A stretch of 49,832 nucleotides of DNA, taken from contig NZ_LMUU01000178.1 of assembly GCF_009765775.1 (NCBI RefSeq), forward strand, positions 1 to 49,832. The letters run 5' to 3'. Both the position numbers and the translations under genes were made by a program. This stretch comes from Beijerinckia sp. L45 (GTDB lineage Bacteria; Pseudomonadota; Alphaproteobacteria; Rhizobiales; Beijerinckiaceae). Below are positions 17,011-24,719 of the stretch, in pieces. The number at the start of each line of letters is the position of its first letter. The stretch's first letter is position 1. A model generated the notes under the pieces. That model was not told the origin of the DNA and made no database searches. It worked only from the letters and a program-made list of their open reading frames with translations.

Positions 17011-17991
17011 ATGACGTCAGAGTTAGATAAGGTCGACATTCTGGTTTTAAAGGCAATCGCGCCCGACGCCATGAAAGCTTTGGCTGACCGTTTCACGTTG
17101 CACCGCCTCGATCTGGCAGCGGATCGCGACGCCTTTCTGAACGAGGTCGGCCCGCGCATTCGCGGCATGGCGGCGGGCGGCCAGGTGCCGACGGACGGCG
17201 CCATGTTCGAAAAGCTGCCCAACCTGGAAGTCATCGCGAATTTTGGCGTCGGCTATGATGCCATCGACGCCGTCGAGGCCCGGCGTCGCGGCATCATCGT
17301 CACCAACACGCCCGACGTGCTGACCGACGAAGTCGCTGATCTGGCCGTGGGCCTGCTGCTCGCCACCATCCGGCAGATCCCGCAGACCGACCGTTATCTG
17401 CGGGCCGGGCATTGGCCGAACAAGGGGTCCTATCCACTCACCGCCACCTTGCGCGGCCGCACCATCGGCATTCTGGGGCTCGGCCGGATCGGCCGCGCCA
17501 TCGCGACCCGCCTTGAAGGATTCGGGGTGGCGATCGCCTATCACGGGCGTCGGCCACAGCCCGACGTCGCCTACGCCTATCACCCGACCTTGCTCGCGAT
17601 GGCGCAGGCCGTCGACGTGCTGATGGTGGTCGCGCCCGGCACTGCCGAGACGCGCAACGTCGTCGACGCGAAGGTGCTGGCCGCGCTTGGACCGGATGGT
17701 GTCGTCATCAACGTCGCCCGCGGCAGCCTGATCGACGAGGTCGCGCTCATCGAGGCGCTGGCGTCAGGCACAATCCACAGCGCCGGCCTCGATGTCTTCG
17801 CCGAGGAGCCGCATGTGCCCGAAGCCCTCGCCGCGCTCGACCATGTCGTGCTGCTGCCCCACGTCGGCTCCGCCTCGGTCCACACCCGGCGGGTGATGGG
17901 GGCACTGGTGGTGGAGAACCTGGAGTCGTGGTTTGCGGGAAACGGCCCGCTCACGCCGGTACCTGAAACGCCGTGGGTCGCAGGTCGGTAA
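17011..17991 (+). CDS. D-isomer 2-hydroxyacid dehydrogenase (glyoxylate/hydroxypyruvate reductase type)
   Basis: 326-residue NAD(P)-dependent oxidoreductase reducing a 2-oxoacid to the D-2-hydroxyacid. The Rossmann motif is G156-L-G158-R-I-G161. The catalytic residues of the family are visible: Arg237 in VARGS, Glu266 in FAEEP and His284 in [15 protein letters not shown] and the NADP-leaning HGRRP after the second beta-strand favour a GhrB-like glyoxylate/hydroxypyruvate reductase, but the substrate is not settled. GGAAAG just upstream supports the ATG at 17011; the much longer open frame upstream is antisense to SelO. Confidence 0.9.
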   Translation: MTSELDKVDILVLKAIAPDAMKALADRFTLHRLDLAADRDAFLNEVGPRIRGMAAGGQVPTDGAMFEKLPNLEVIANFGVGYDAIDAVEARRRGIIVTNTPDVLTDEVADLAVGLLLATIRQIPQTDRYLRAGHWPNKGSYPLTATLRGRTIGILGLGRIGRAIATRLEGFGVAIAYHGRRPQPDVAYAYHPTLLAMAQAVDVLMVVAPGTAETRNVVDAKVLAALGPDGVVINVARGSLIDEVALIEALASGTIHSAGLDVFAEEPHVPEALAALDHVVLLPHVGSASVHTRRVMGALVVENLESWFAGNGPLTPVPETPWVAGR

Positions 17992-18137
17992 ACCTTTTTG
18001 GGGGGCGGCTGACCGAGCCTTCCGTGGCTTGGGTCATACTGAATCCACGCCCGCGAACCTCCCGCCGCCGCCTTACGACTGCTCAAGTCGCGAGGGCTGC
18101 CGTCACTGATCTCGATCGAGTCTCTACCGGTTTCCAA

Positions 18138-19169
18138 TCAAACAGCGGCGCGCGCCGCGATCGGCCGACGGCGCAGGGCCGCCTGTGTCGTCGCCAGCGG
18201 GTCGTAGGCCGCCGCGACCGGTCCGACATCGACGCCTGGCGGCACGATCGTATCGATCCGGTCGAGAACGTCATCTTCCAATACGACCGACGCTCCGGCA
18301 AGCAGATCGTCGAGCTGTTCCATGGTTCGCGGTCCAAGGATCGCCGACGTCACCCCGGGGTGTGCGATCACGAAAGCCATTGCCATGTGGGTCAACGACA
18401 GGCCGGCCTCTGCGGCGACGGGAATGAGGCGCTCGATGGCGTCCAGATTGCGCGCGTCGGACATTTGATTGCGAAAGAATTTGACGCGCAGACTGTCCGG
18501 CAACGGTTGATCCTTGCGGTAGCGACCGATGAGCATCCCTTTCGCCAGCGGACTCCAGACCAGCGCTCCCATTCCATACGTCTGGCAGAGCGGCAGCACC
18601 TCGCGTTCGATGCTGCGGTTGAGGATCGAATAGGGCGGCTGCTCGGTGCGGAAGCGGGCGAGGCCGCGGCGCTCCGCCACCCATTGCGCTTCCACGATCT
18701 CGGAGGCTGGGAAGGTCGACGAGCCGATAGCGCGCACTTTTCCAGCGCGCATCAGATCGGTGAGCACCGACAGGGTCTCCTCGATATCGGTGTCCGGCGC
18801 GGGCCGGTGAATTTGGTAGAGGTCGATGTGATCGGTCTGGAGGCGGCGCAGCGATCCCTCGACCGCTTGCGTGATCCAGCGCCGCGAATTGCCCTGGCAA
18901 TTCGGATCCTCCCCCATCGGACCGTGGACTTTGGTGGCCAGCACGATGGTATCGCGCCGCCCTTTGAGCGCCTTGCCGACGATCACCTCGGACTCGCCGT
19001 TGCTGTAGCGATCGGCGGTGTCGACGAAGTTGATGCCGGCATCCAACGCCTGGTGGATGATGCGGATACAATCGTCGTGGTCAGCGTTGGCGATGCTGCC
19101 GAACATCATCGCGCCGAGGCAATAGGGGCTGACCTTGATGCCGGTTTTCCCTAGCGGGCGATACTGCAT
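18138..19169 (-). CDS. Aldo/keto reductase
   Basis: 343-residue NADPH-dependent (beta/alpha)8 oxidoreductase. Family features: MQYRPLGKTGIKVSPYCLGAMMFG, the catalytic Asp/Tyr region NFVDTADRYSNGESE, Lys in VLATKV, His in LYQIHRP and the coenzyme segment SAILGPRTMEQLDD. Two ATGs (19175 and 19169) compete; GGAAGG lies 2 nt before the first but 8 nt before the second, so I use 19169. The sequence resembles YajO/YdjG-like general aldehyde reductases. It lies 70 nt downstream of the SDR gene on the same strand, so both may be controlled by the TetR regulator. Confidence 0.9.
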   Translation of the reverse strand: MQYRPLGKTGIKVSPYCLGAMMFGSIANADHDDCIRIIHQALDAGINFVDTADRYSNGESEVIVGKALKGRRDTIVLATKVHGPMGEDPNCQGNSRRWITQAVEGSLRRLQTDHIDLYQIHRPAPDTDIEETLSVLTDLMRAGKVRAIGSSTFPASEIVEAQWVAERRGLARFRTEQPPYSILNRSIEREVLPLCQTYGMGALVWSPLAKGMLIGRYRKDQPLPDSLRVKFFRNQMSDARNLDAIERLIPVAAEAGLSLTHMAMAFVIAHPGVTSAILGPRTMEQLDDLLAGASVVLEDDVLDRIDTIVPPGVDVGPVAAAYDPLATTQAALRRRPIAARAAV

Positions 19170-19239
19170 GGTCATGTCCTTCCAGGCGTAAGTGTTGGAT
19201 TGCGGCCCGACGATCCCGGTGCCCTCGCTTGATCGGGAG

Positions 19240-19995
19240 TCACCACGGAATTGGGCCGCTCGCGCTCGAGAAGGTCCCGGTCGGGCCGTTGCGACCAAGC
19301 ATCGCAAGGCGCACCGGCTCGCGTGCGCCCTCCTCGACGGACTGCGTCCCGGCATAATTGTTGAGGTTCGTTTTGGTGAAGCCGGGACAGGCGGCGTTGA
19401 CGGCAATGCCGGCCGATTCCAGCTCGATCGCCATGGCGAGCGTCATCGCATTGAGCGCCGTTTTGGATGCGGGATAGACCGGGCCAAAGATGGGGCGATA
19501 GGGGAAGGCCGGATCCGCGTTCCGCGTCAGCGAGCCGGCGCCACTCGACACGTTAACGATGCGGGCGTCCGGCGCTTCGAGCAGGAGCGGCAACATCGCT
19601 TGCGTCACCGCGAGGACGCCGAACACGTTGGTCTCCCAGACCGTGCGCACCTCGTCGAGCGATACGTTGCTCGGGCGCGTCGACTTCGAATAATTCTCAA
19701 CCGACATGCCGGGCTTCATCCGCGTATTCGAAATGGCGGCATTGTTGACGAGGACGTCGAGGCGACCGAACTCGTTTCGGATATGCGCAGCCGCAGCGGC
19801 GATAGACGCCGCATCCGTCACGTCGAGTTGAAGCGCGTGCGCGTCCGGTCCGACGGCCTTGGCCGCAACTTCGCCGCGGTGAAAATCCCATGATCCCACC
19901 AGCACCGTGAAACCGAGCGCCGCGAGATCTTTTGCGATCTGCAGACCGATTCCCTGATTGGCACCTGTGATCAGGACGACTTGTTTGTCCGACAT
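19240..19995 (-). CDS. Short-chain dehydrogenase/reductase (carbonyl reductase-like)
   Basis: 251-residue NAD(P)-binding Rossmann enzyme. The cofactor loop is TGANQGIG (10-17), NNAAISN follows beta-4, and the catalytic Ser151, Tyr174 and Lys178 (YPASK) are present. The first part is close to plant/animal-like carbonyl reductases (TGANQGIGLQIAKDLA). The start at 19995 has GAGGGA about 10 nt upstream. It is transcribed divergently from the TetR gene across a 123-nt region holding two operator palindromes, a common detoxification arrangement in which the repressor releases the reductase gene on ligand binding. Confidence 0.9.
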   Translation of the reverse strand: MSDKQVVLITGANQGIGLQIAKDLAALGFTVLVGSWDFHRGEVAAKAVGPDAHALQLDVTDAASIAAAAAHIRNEFGRLDVLVNNAAISNTRMKPGMSVENYSKSTRPSNVSLDEVRTVWETNVFGVLAVTQAMLPLLLEAPDARIVNVSSGAGSLTRNADPAFPYRPIFGPVYPASKTALNAMTLAMAIELESAGIAVNAACPGFTKTNLNNYAGTQSVEEGAREPVRLAMLGRNGPTGTFSSASGPIPW

Positions 19996-20056
19996 GGCAG
20001 ATTTTCCCTCGCAGTGACGTGTAGCCAATGCCGATGCGCCGTATTAGGATGACGAA

Positions 20057-20096
20057 ACGGAACAGCATTCCGGTTATATACGGAACATTGTTCCGT
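20057..20096. promoter_or_regulatory. Two TetR-type operator palindromes
   Basis: ACGGAACATTGTTCCGT (20080-20096) is a 17-bp palindrome broken only at its centre. ACGGAACAGCATTCCGG (20057-20073) is a degenerate second copy, with centres 23 bp apart. They lie between the SDR start and the TetR start, 22 nt upstream of the regulator ATG, so binding would cover both divergent promoters. The sequence is direct evidence; the TetR assignment follows from position. Confidence 0.75.
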
Positions 20097-20118
20097 TTTG
20101 GCAAGCGGAGATTTTGAA

Positions 20119-20742
20119 ATGAGCACCGAGGCGTCCAGCCAGGACGACGATGCCGGACGCACGGTGACAAAACCTCGGCCCGTGCGCGCTGACGCAAAGC
20201 GAAGCTTGGACGCGTTGCTTGAAGCGGCGCTGTCGGTGTTCACGACGTCTGGCGTCGATGCGCCGGTGCGGGAGATCGCGGCGAAGGCGGGTGTCGGCGT
20301 GGGTACCGTTTATCGCCATTTTCCGCAGCGTGCGGACCTCGTCGCCGCCGTCTTTCGCCGCGAAATCGACGCCTGTGCCGATGCCGCACCGGCGCTGGCA
20401 GTCGAGCACAAGCCGGGCGATGCGCTGGCATTGTGGATGCACCGCTACACAGCGTTTCTGGCGACCAAACGCGGTCTCGCGACGGCCCTACATTCCGGGG
20501 ACCCCGCCTTCGACAGTTTGCCGACTTACTTCATGCAGCGGCTCGAACCGGCGCTCCGAACCCTGCTCGACGCTGCGGCCACCGCCGGCGAAGTCCGCAC
20601 TGACATCGCGGCAGACGATCTCTTGGGGGCGGTCGCGAACTTGTGCCGACAAGCCTACGAAAAGGGGCCCGACCACGCGCGACGCATGGTGGATTTGCTT
20701 GTCGACGGACTGCGCTATGGCGCGAGTACACCGGCAAGCTAA
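20119..20742 (+). CDS. TetR/AcrR-family transcriptional regulator
   Basis: 207-residue repressor. The N-terminal helix-turn-helix is typical: LLEAALSVFTTSGVDAPVREIAAKAGVGVGTVYRHFPQRADLVAAVF (about residues 34-80), followed by a helical ligand-binding domain matching the TetR_C family seen with SbtR-like regulators. GGAG lies 8 nt before the ATG at 20119; an earlier in-frame TTG at 20098 overlaps the operator and is unlikely. It probably represses itself and the divergent SDR (and maybe the aldo/keto reductase) through the palindromes just upstream. Confidence 0.9.
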   Translation: MSTEASSQDDDAGRTVTKPRPVRADAKRSLDALLEAALSVFTTSGVDAPVREIAAKAGVGVGTVYRHFPQRADLVAAVFRREIDACADAAPALAVEHKPGDALALWMHRYTAFLATKRGLATALHSGDPAFDSLPTYFMQRLEPALRTLLDAAATAGEVRTDIAADDLLGAVANLCRQAYEKGPDHARRMVDLLVDGLRYGASTPAS

Positions 20743-20902
20743 CCCGCGACCGTCGCCGCAACGCGCGGTTCGCCGCCTGCCCGGCTAGGCTCATGTGGTG
20801 AAACATCGCCATACTCTCGGCGATGGGATCGTTGCCGAGCGGCGCCATGGAACACCGGCGCACGAGGCGGATTGTCGTCCTGCTCAAGCGGGGACATGCC
20901 AG

Positions 20903-21136
20903 ATGCCACAGAACTCGAAGATGCTGATCGGCGCCGTCATTGCGGCAGCCTTGGCGTTCGCCGTCTATTATGGCCTCATCAGCCCACAGACCGCCAATAC
21001 CATACAGACCCAGACCAATCAGACCTTTGGGACAGCACCTGCATCTCAGGCACCGACACCGCAGACGCCAACGACCCAAACCCAAGGTCCGGTGGGACCG
21101 AGCCCGCAGAACTCTGCGCCCCCACCACGCAAGTAA
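20903..21136 (+). CDS. Small single-pass membrane protein with Gln/Thr/Pro-rich tail
   Basis: 77 residues from the ATG at 20903: MPQNSKM, a hydrophobic helix LIGAVIAAALAFAVYYGLI, then about 45 low-complexity residues rich in Thr, Gln and Pro. The tail probably lies in the periplasm and is likely unstructured. The longer frame from 20795 adds basic residues before the helix without a ribosome site. No domain recognised. Confidence 0.55.
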   Translation: MPQNSKMLIGAVIAAALAFAVYYGLISPQTANTIQTQTNQTFGTAPASQAPTPQTPTTQTQGPVGPSPQNSAPPPRK

Positions 21137-21197
21137 GGAACGGGGCACCAAGTTTTAAGATAGTGTGCAGCCGTTGGCCGACGCCCAAGGCAAGCCG

Positions 21198-21761
21198 CTA
21201 AAGCACCGCCTCGATCAGCCCGAGCGCCTTGGCCTCCTCGGCCTCGATGTACCAGTTGCTCGGCGCGCGTTCGAGCACCTCGGCCATCGCCACCTTCGAC
21301 CCGACGATGAGGCTCTCGAAGCCTTCGTTCTGGATGGCGATGGACGCTTCGATCTCGTGGAGCGTCGCCTTCACGGTGGCGATCAGCGTCGTCAGCGGGC
21401 CTTCGAGCGTGAGCTTCTTCGACAGCTTGCGCTCGTGGATCATCAGCCGCGTCCCGCGTGTGAGATAGCGGTTTTGCTTGATGAAGAAGCTCATGAAAGT
21501 CGTGCCGGCGGAATAGATCGCCGCCTTGCCCAAAAAGACGAAGCGCCGATCGCTCGAGTGCTCGCTGGCATAGCGGATATCCTCGCCCATCATCCGCGCG
21601 ACCTCAGGGTCGCCCCCGAGTGTCGACAGCTCGATGACGACGAGAGGCCCTTCCGCGGCATCGAGTTGCCGGCGAAAGTCCTTGTACATCTCGTAGTCGA
21701 CCGAGCCCGACAGGAGGATGGCGGGATTGTGAAAGTCGGCCGAGGTGAGCTTCTTGGTCAT
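21198..21761 (-). CDS. ClpP-like serine peptidase (S14/crotonase-fold family)
   Basis: 187-residue protein of the ClpP fold. The backbone Gly-rich oxyanion region is LSTLGGDPEVARMMGEDI, the predicted nucleophile is Ser84 in AIYSAGTTFM, and His109 in RLMIHERK occupies the catalytic-His position. True housekeeping ClpP has SMAAF and HQP around these residues, so this is a divergent member rather than the main Clp protease subunit. No Clp ATPase gene is nearby. It lies 72 nt downstream of the LRR-kinase gene on the same strand, so the two may be co-transcribed. Confidence 0.75.
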   Translation of the reverse strand: MTKKLTSADFHNPAILLSGSVDYEMYKDFRRQLDAAEGPLVVIELSTLGGDPEVARMMGEDIRYASEHSSDRRFVFLGKAAIYSAGTTFMSFFIKQNRYLTRGTRLMIHERKLSKKLTLEGPLTTLIATVKATLHEIEASIAIQNEGFESLIVGSKVAMAEVLERAPSNWYIEAEEAKALGLIEAVL

Positions 21762-21833
21762 CGATCCTCTTTCGCTTGCGATGCTGGGCAGCGACAGACC
21801 TACAGCACGACCGATGCCACGGCGATGACAGGC

Positions 21834-23126
21834 TCACGCGGAAGCCAGTGCATCCAAGGCCTCGACCAGCAAGGGCCGCGCGGCAGGCAAGGGCTGGACG
21901 CAGGCGCGCTGCACTTGCCGTGCCGCCGAATCAGCAGGCTCGCCGTTGGCACAGCGATCGAGCAACTCGCCAAGCAGCAGGCCCCAGGCCAGCACGTCGC
22001 AACGAGCCAACGCGCCAGACTGGTGGGTCGGCATGAAGGAGGCCGCGCCGAAATCGCTGAGCACCGCATCGCCGTCGATCCCATTCCACAACGTGTTGTG
22101 GGCATAGAGATCGCCGTGCGACAGCCCACGAGCGTGCAGATGCGCCGCCGCCATGCCGACGCCGGCTGCAATGCGGAGGGCAACTTCGCGAGACAATCGC
22201 AACGTCGGGTCATAGACATCGCGGCTGCAGCTTTGCAGGCTGGGCGGTCCGGCCAGAATCCGCCAATGCGGCGGCAACAGCGGCATGAGCAGCGCTTCGG
22301 CCTGCCCGGGGTGACCGACGACCTGACCAAGACCGCCGATGAGGTTCGGGTGTTCGCCGGCGGCAAGGCACGCCGCCATCTCGCAGGCCGGCAGCCCGTC
22401 GCTGGTCATCGTGCCCTTGAACAGTTTTAACGCGACCAACGTCGCGGCTTCGCCACGCCGCCAAGTCGCTTCGTAGATGCGGCCGGACGCCCCTTCCCCG
22501 AGCAGCGCGCCGGGCTGCAGATCCGCCCAATCGACGGTGACGGCAGGATGCAAGTCCGTTTCGGCGTCAAGCGGATTGCCGGCCCAGGCCAGCCACGCCA
22601 GACGCGGCAGGTCGAAAAGCCAGGACGGCAGAGCCTCGAAGTGATTGGCGGAAAGCCGCAGCAACTCGAGGTTCGGCGCCCCTGCCAGGCTTGCGGGCAG
22701 CTGCCGGAGGCGATTGCCGGACAGCATCAGCTTCTGCAGGAGCGGCCGCGCGCCGATGTCCTGCGGCAGCGTCTCCAGCTGATTGTCGGTCAGGGTCAAC
22801 CAGCGCAGCGACGGCGGCAACGACTCGGCCGGCACCGTCCGCAGGCCGCTACCGCGAAACCCGACCTGTGTCAGGGCTGCGCAGTCGCCTAACGCCGGCG
22901 GCAGACAGGTGAACCGATTGCCCGAGCAGAACAGCGCACGAAGATTTTTGAGCCGGCCGAAATCATGGGGCAGCACGGTCAGCGCATTGCCGCTCAGATC
23001 CAGAACCTCGAGCGTGTCGGCGAGACCGAAGATCTCTGACGGGACTTCCGCCAGGCCGCAGCCAGCGAGCCGCAGCTCTCGCGCGCCGCTCGCGTCCCCG
23101 CGTCGGAGTGCATCGATAGAGGCCAA
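21834..23126 (-). CDS. Leucine-rich-repeat protein kinase
   Basis: 430-residue cytosolic protein joining about seven leucine-rich repeats (residues 15-185, pattern LxxLxLSGNxLxxLP) to a compact Ser/Thr/Tyr-kinase-like domain (205-430). Kinase motifs present: glycine loop L209-GEGASG, Lys234 in VALK, catalytic H337-G-D339 with Asn344 (HGDLYAHN) and D358-F-G. The catalytic loop is a non-RD variant (HGD), the usual Lys two residues on is Tyr341, and the activation segment is very short with no APE motif. Phosphorylation of a partner bound by the repeats is plausible, but activity is untested. Eukaryote-like architecture is uncommon in this gene context. Confidence 0.85.
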   Translation of the reverse strand: MASIDALRRGDASGARELRLAGCGLAEVPSEIFGLADTLEVLDLSGNALTVLPHDFGRLKNLRALFCSGNRFTCLPPALGDCAALTQVGFRGSGLRTVPAESLPPSLRWLTLTDNQLETLPQDIGARPLLQKLMLSGNRLRQLPASLAGAPNLELLRLSANHFEALPSWLFDLPRLAWLAWAGNPLDAETDLHPAVTVDWADLQPGALLGEGASGRIYEATWRRGEAATLVALKLFKGTMTSDGLPACEMAACLAAGEHPNLIGGLGQVVGHPGQAEALLMPLLPPHWRILAGPPSLQSCSRDVYDPTLRLSREVALRIAAGVGMAAAHLHARGLSHGDLYAHNTLWNGIDGDAVLSDFGAASFMPTHQSGALARCDVLAWGLLLGELLDRCANGEPADSAARQVQRACVQPLPAARPLLVEALDALASA

Positions 23127-23297
23127 GACAATCCTCGAATGGTTGGGATGGCGGATCGCGATGGACTCGAAGCCGCCGGTTCACCGGTATCTTGCGCGAG
23201 GCGCCCTGGAAAGAGGGCCCGCTTCATTGCGCGGCCCGCGATCGGATCATTCTTGCTGTTTGACGCGTTGTGCGGCGAAGGAACCGTGGGGACCCCT

Positions 23298-23579
23298 ATG
23301 CTCATCAGGTTGATCGTCGCTGGCGTGCTGGCAGGCACGACCACGGCCTGGGCCGACGACGGCCCGGATGTAAAATTCTCGGCCAAGGAGCTGGAAAACG
23401 TCTACGCGATTTGCGCTGTCCATGGTGCCGGCAGCTACATGATGCCGTGCGTCACCGTGCAAATCGACAAGCTCAAGGCCGGGAAGGAAGCGCAGCTCAA
23501 CAACAAGAGGATGGAGGCGGTGACCCGCCAGCAGATGACCGGCCATTCCGGGGCTGCGGACGACGCGGACGTGAAGTAA
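23298..23579 (+). CDS. Small secreted hypothetical protein
   Basis: 93 residues. The signal peptide MLIRLIVAGVLAGTTTAWA is followed by a short mature domain with two cysteines (VYAICAVHG and MMPCVTVQ) that could form a disulfide in the periplasm, then a charged C-terminus. The ATG at 23298 is chosen because it places the signal peptide first; the longer upstream frame overlaps the LRR-kinase promoter. Divergent from the kinase gene. No family recognised. Confidence 0.6.
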   Translation: MLIRLIVAGVLAGTTTAWADDGPDVKFSAKELENVYAICAVHGAGSYMMPCVTVQIDKLKAGKEAQLNNKRMEAVTRQQMTGHSGAADDADVK

Positions 23580-23661
23580 GACTCCGGTATCGACACGGGT
23601 CGGAGCGCCCGAAGTCGGTCACCGTTGGGCCTTAAATGACAATTCGACCGCCGCGCGCTGC

Positions 23662-23991
23662 TTAAAACCCGGAACTCGCGGCATCGAGCGTCTCGTTGGC
23701 TATCGTCCGCGCTCTCTCGAAGCTGTCCAGGAGCATCTCCTGGTCTCGTCGCCCTTCATATCGATCATCGTGCACGTCCAGCGCCCGGCTGAAACAGGCC
23801 AGGAAAGACTCAATATCGACCCACGACTTGTTCGCTGGCCGCACCACCCAGATGTAAAGATGCCTGTTGCCGACAAGAAAGGTCAGAAGAAACTCTGCGG
23901 CAGGGATTTTATAAACGTAGGGCGCATAGGGAATGACCGATTGCATGCCGGCATCGCTGCCGGCCCACTGATCGAATTCCAAGATTGGCAC
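23662..23991 (-). CDS. Hypothetical protein, GTG start
   Basis: 109 residues with an aromatic-rich N-terminal half (VIPYAPYVYKIPAAEFLLTF, LYIWVVRP) and an acidic helical C-terminal half. A GGGAG element lies 5 nt ahead of the GTG at 23991, which is why I prefer this strand over the overlapping plus-strand frame. No signal peptide, no membrane helix of full length and no recognised domain. Isolated gene. Confidence 0.5.
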   Translation of the reverse strand: MPILEFDQWAGSDAGMQSVIPYAPYVYKIPAAEFLLTFLVGNRHLYIWVVRPANKSWVDIESFLACFSRALDVHDDRYEGRRDQEMLLDSFERARTIANETLDAASSGF

Positions 23992-24270
23992 GTTCGCTCC
24001 CGCCTTCGCCGTGGCGTAGAGGCATCTATCGGTTTAACGCTAGGCTCAGCTTTGGACGATGTCACCGCAATTCGCGAAGAAGGAGCGGATTTCTTCGAGA
24101 AGTCGAAAGCGTCGGATCTATCGGGCAGGTGCCCTCGGCGGCCTTTCATGCTGTGACACATCGATGGCACCCTTGATGGCTTCGCCAATCCGGCGATGCG
24201 ACGCTTGTCAGACGCTCCCGCTCGTGTCCTGTCTGACACCGGCCAGAGATTTCAGAAAAGGTGATCCCCT

Positions 24271-24528
24271 ATGGACTGGCATGTCATCACCGTCGAAGCC
24301 TTCGGCGAGGGCGTTTCAGCCGCCCTGGAGACGAAAGCCGCCGCCCTCGAATTGGCGCGCACTCTGCAGGCGGATGGCATGACCGTCGTACGGCTGGAGG
24401 CGACCGACGGCGACGTCGTGTCGATGCAGGCGATCGAGCCCGACCCGCTGGAATCCGCACCGGCCGGACGGCGACGGAAGCGTCAGCCGCCCCAGCAGAC
24501 GACGCCCGCTGGGCGATGGAATCGGTAA
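24271..24528 (+). CDS. Small hypothetical protein
   Basis: 85 residues. The N-terminal 50 look like a compact alpha/beta fold (MDWHVITVEAFGEGVSAALE, then TLQADGMTVVRLEATDGDVV), followed by a basic, proline-rich tail (GRRRKRQPPQQ). GGTGAT lies 6 nt before the ATG. No family recognised; coding status is supported by the ribosome site and composition. Confidence 0.5.
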   Translation: MDWHVITVEAFGEGVSAALETKAAALELARTLQADGMTVVRLEATDGDVVSMQAIEPDPLESAPAGRRRKRQPPQQTTPAGRWNR

Positions 24529-24671
24529 AAGACCGGTCGCTCTGAGGCGTCGGCTCGCGCCATGCCAGCTTTCTTTGGTGGACCAATCTCATTCGCATCC
24601 ACGCAGTCTTGAGTCACCCGTCAGCCAAGGTGGAAGCGGTTCGCCCTTGACATCGACCCTTGTTCGAGTCG

Positions 24672-24692
24672 TTTGTGTACTAATGAATTAGC
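24672..24692. promoter_or_regulatory. Operator-like element upstream of the reductase operon
   Basis: Positions 24672-24687 (GTTTGTGTACTAATGA) match 11 of 16 bases of a site upstream of the convergent enamidase gene (34664-34679), including an identical TGTGTAC core. It overlaps a perfect palindrome CTAATGAATTAG (24681-24692). It lies 28-48 nt upstream of the reductase start, where a MarR-type repressor would block transcription. Binding by the MarR protein encoded at the end of this operon is inferred. Confidence 0.45.
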
Positions 24693-24719
24693 GCAGCTGT
24701 CGTCGAGGGATTATCGGCC

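Noticed and set aside
23770-24156. 128-codon plus-strand frame overlapping the hypothetical gene at 23662-23991
   Set aside because: The minus-strand frame has GGGAG at proper distance from a GTG start and more protein-like aromatic/hydrophobic pattern.
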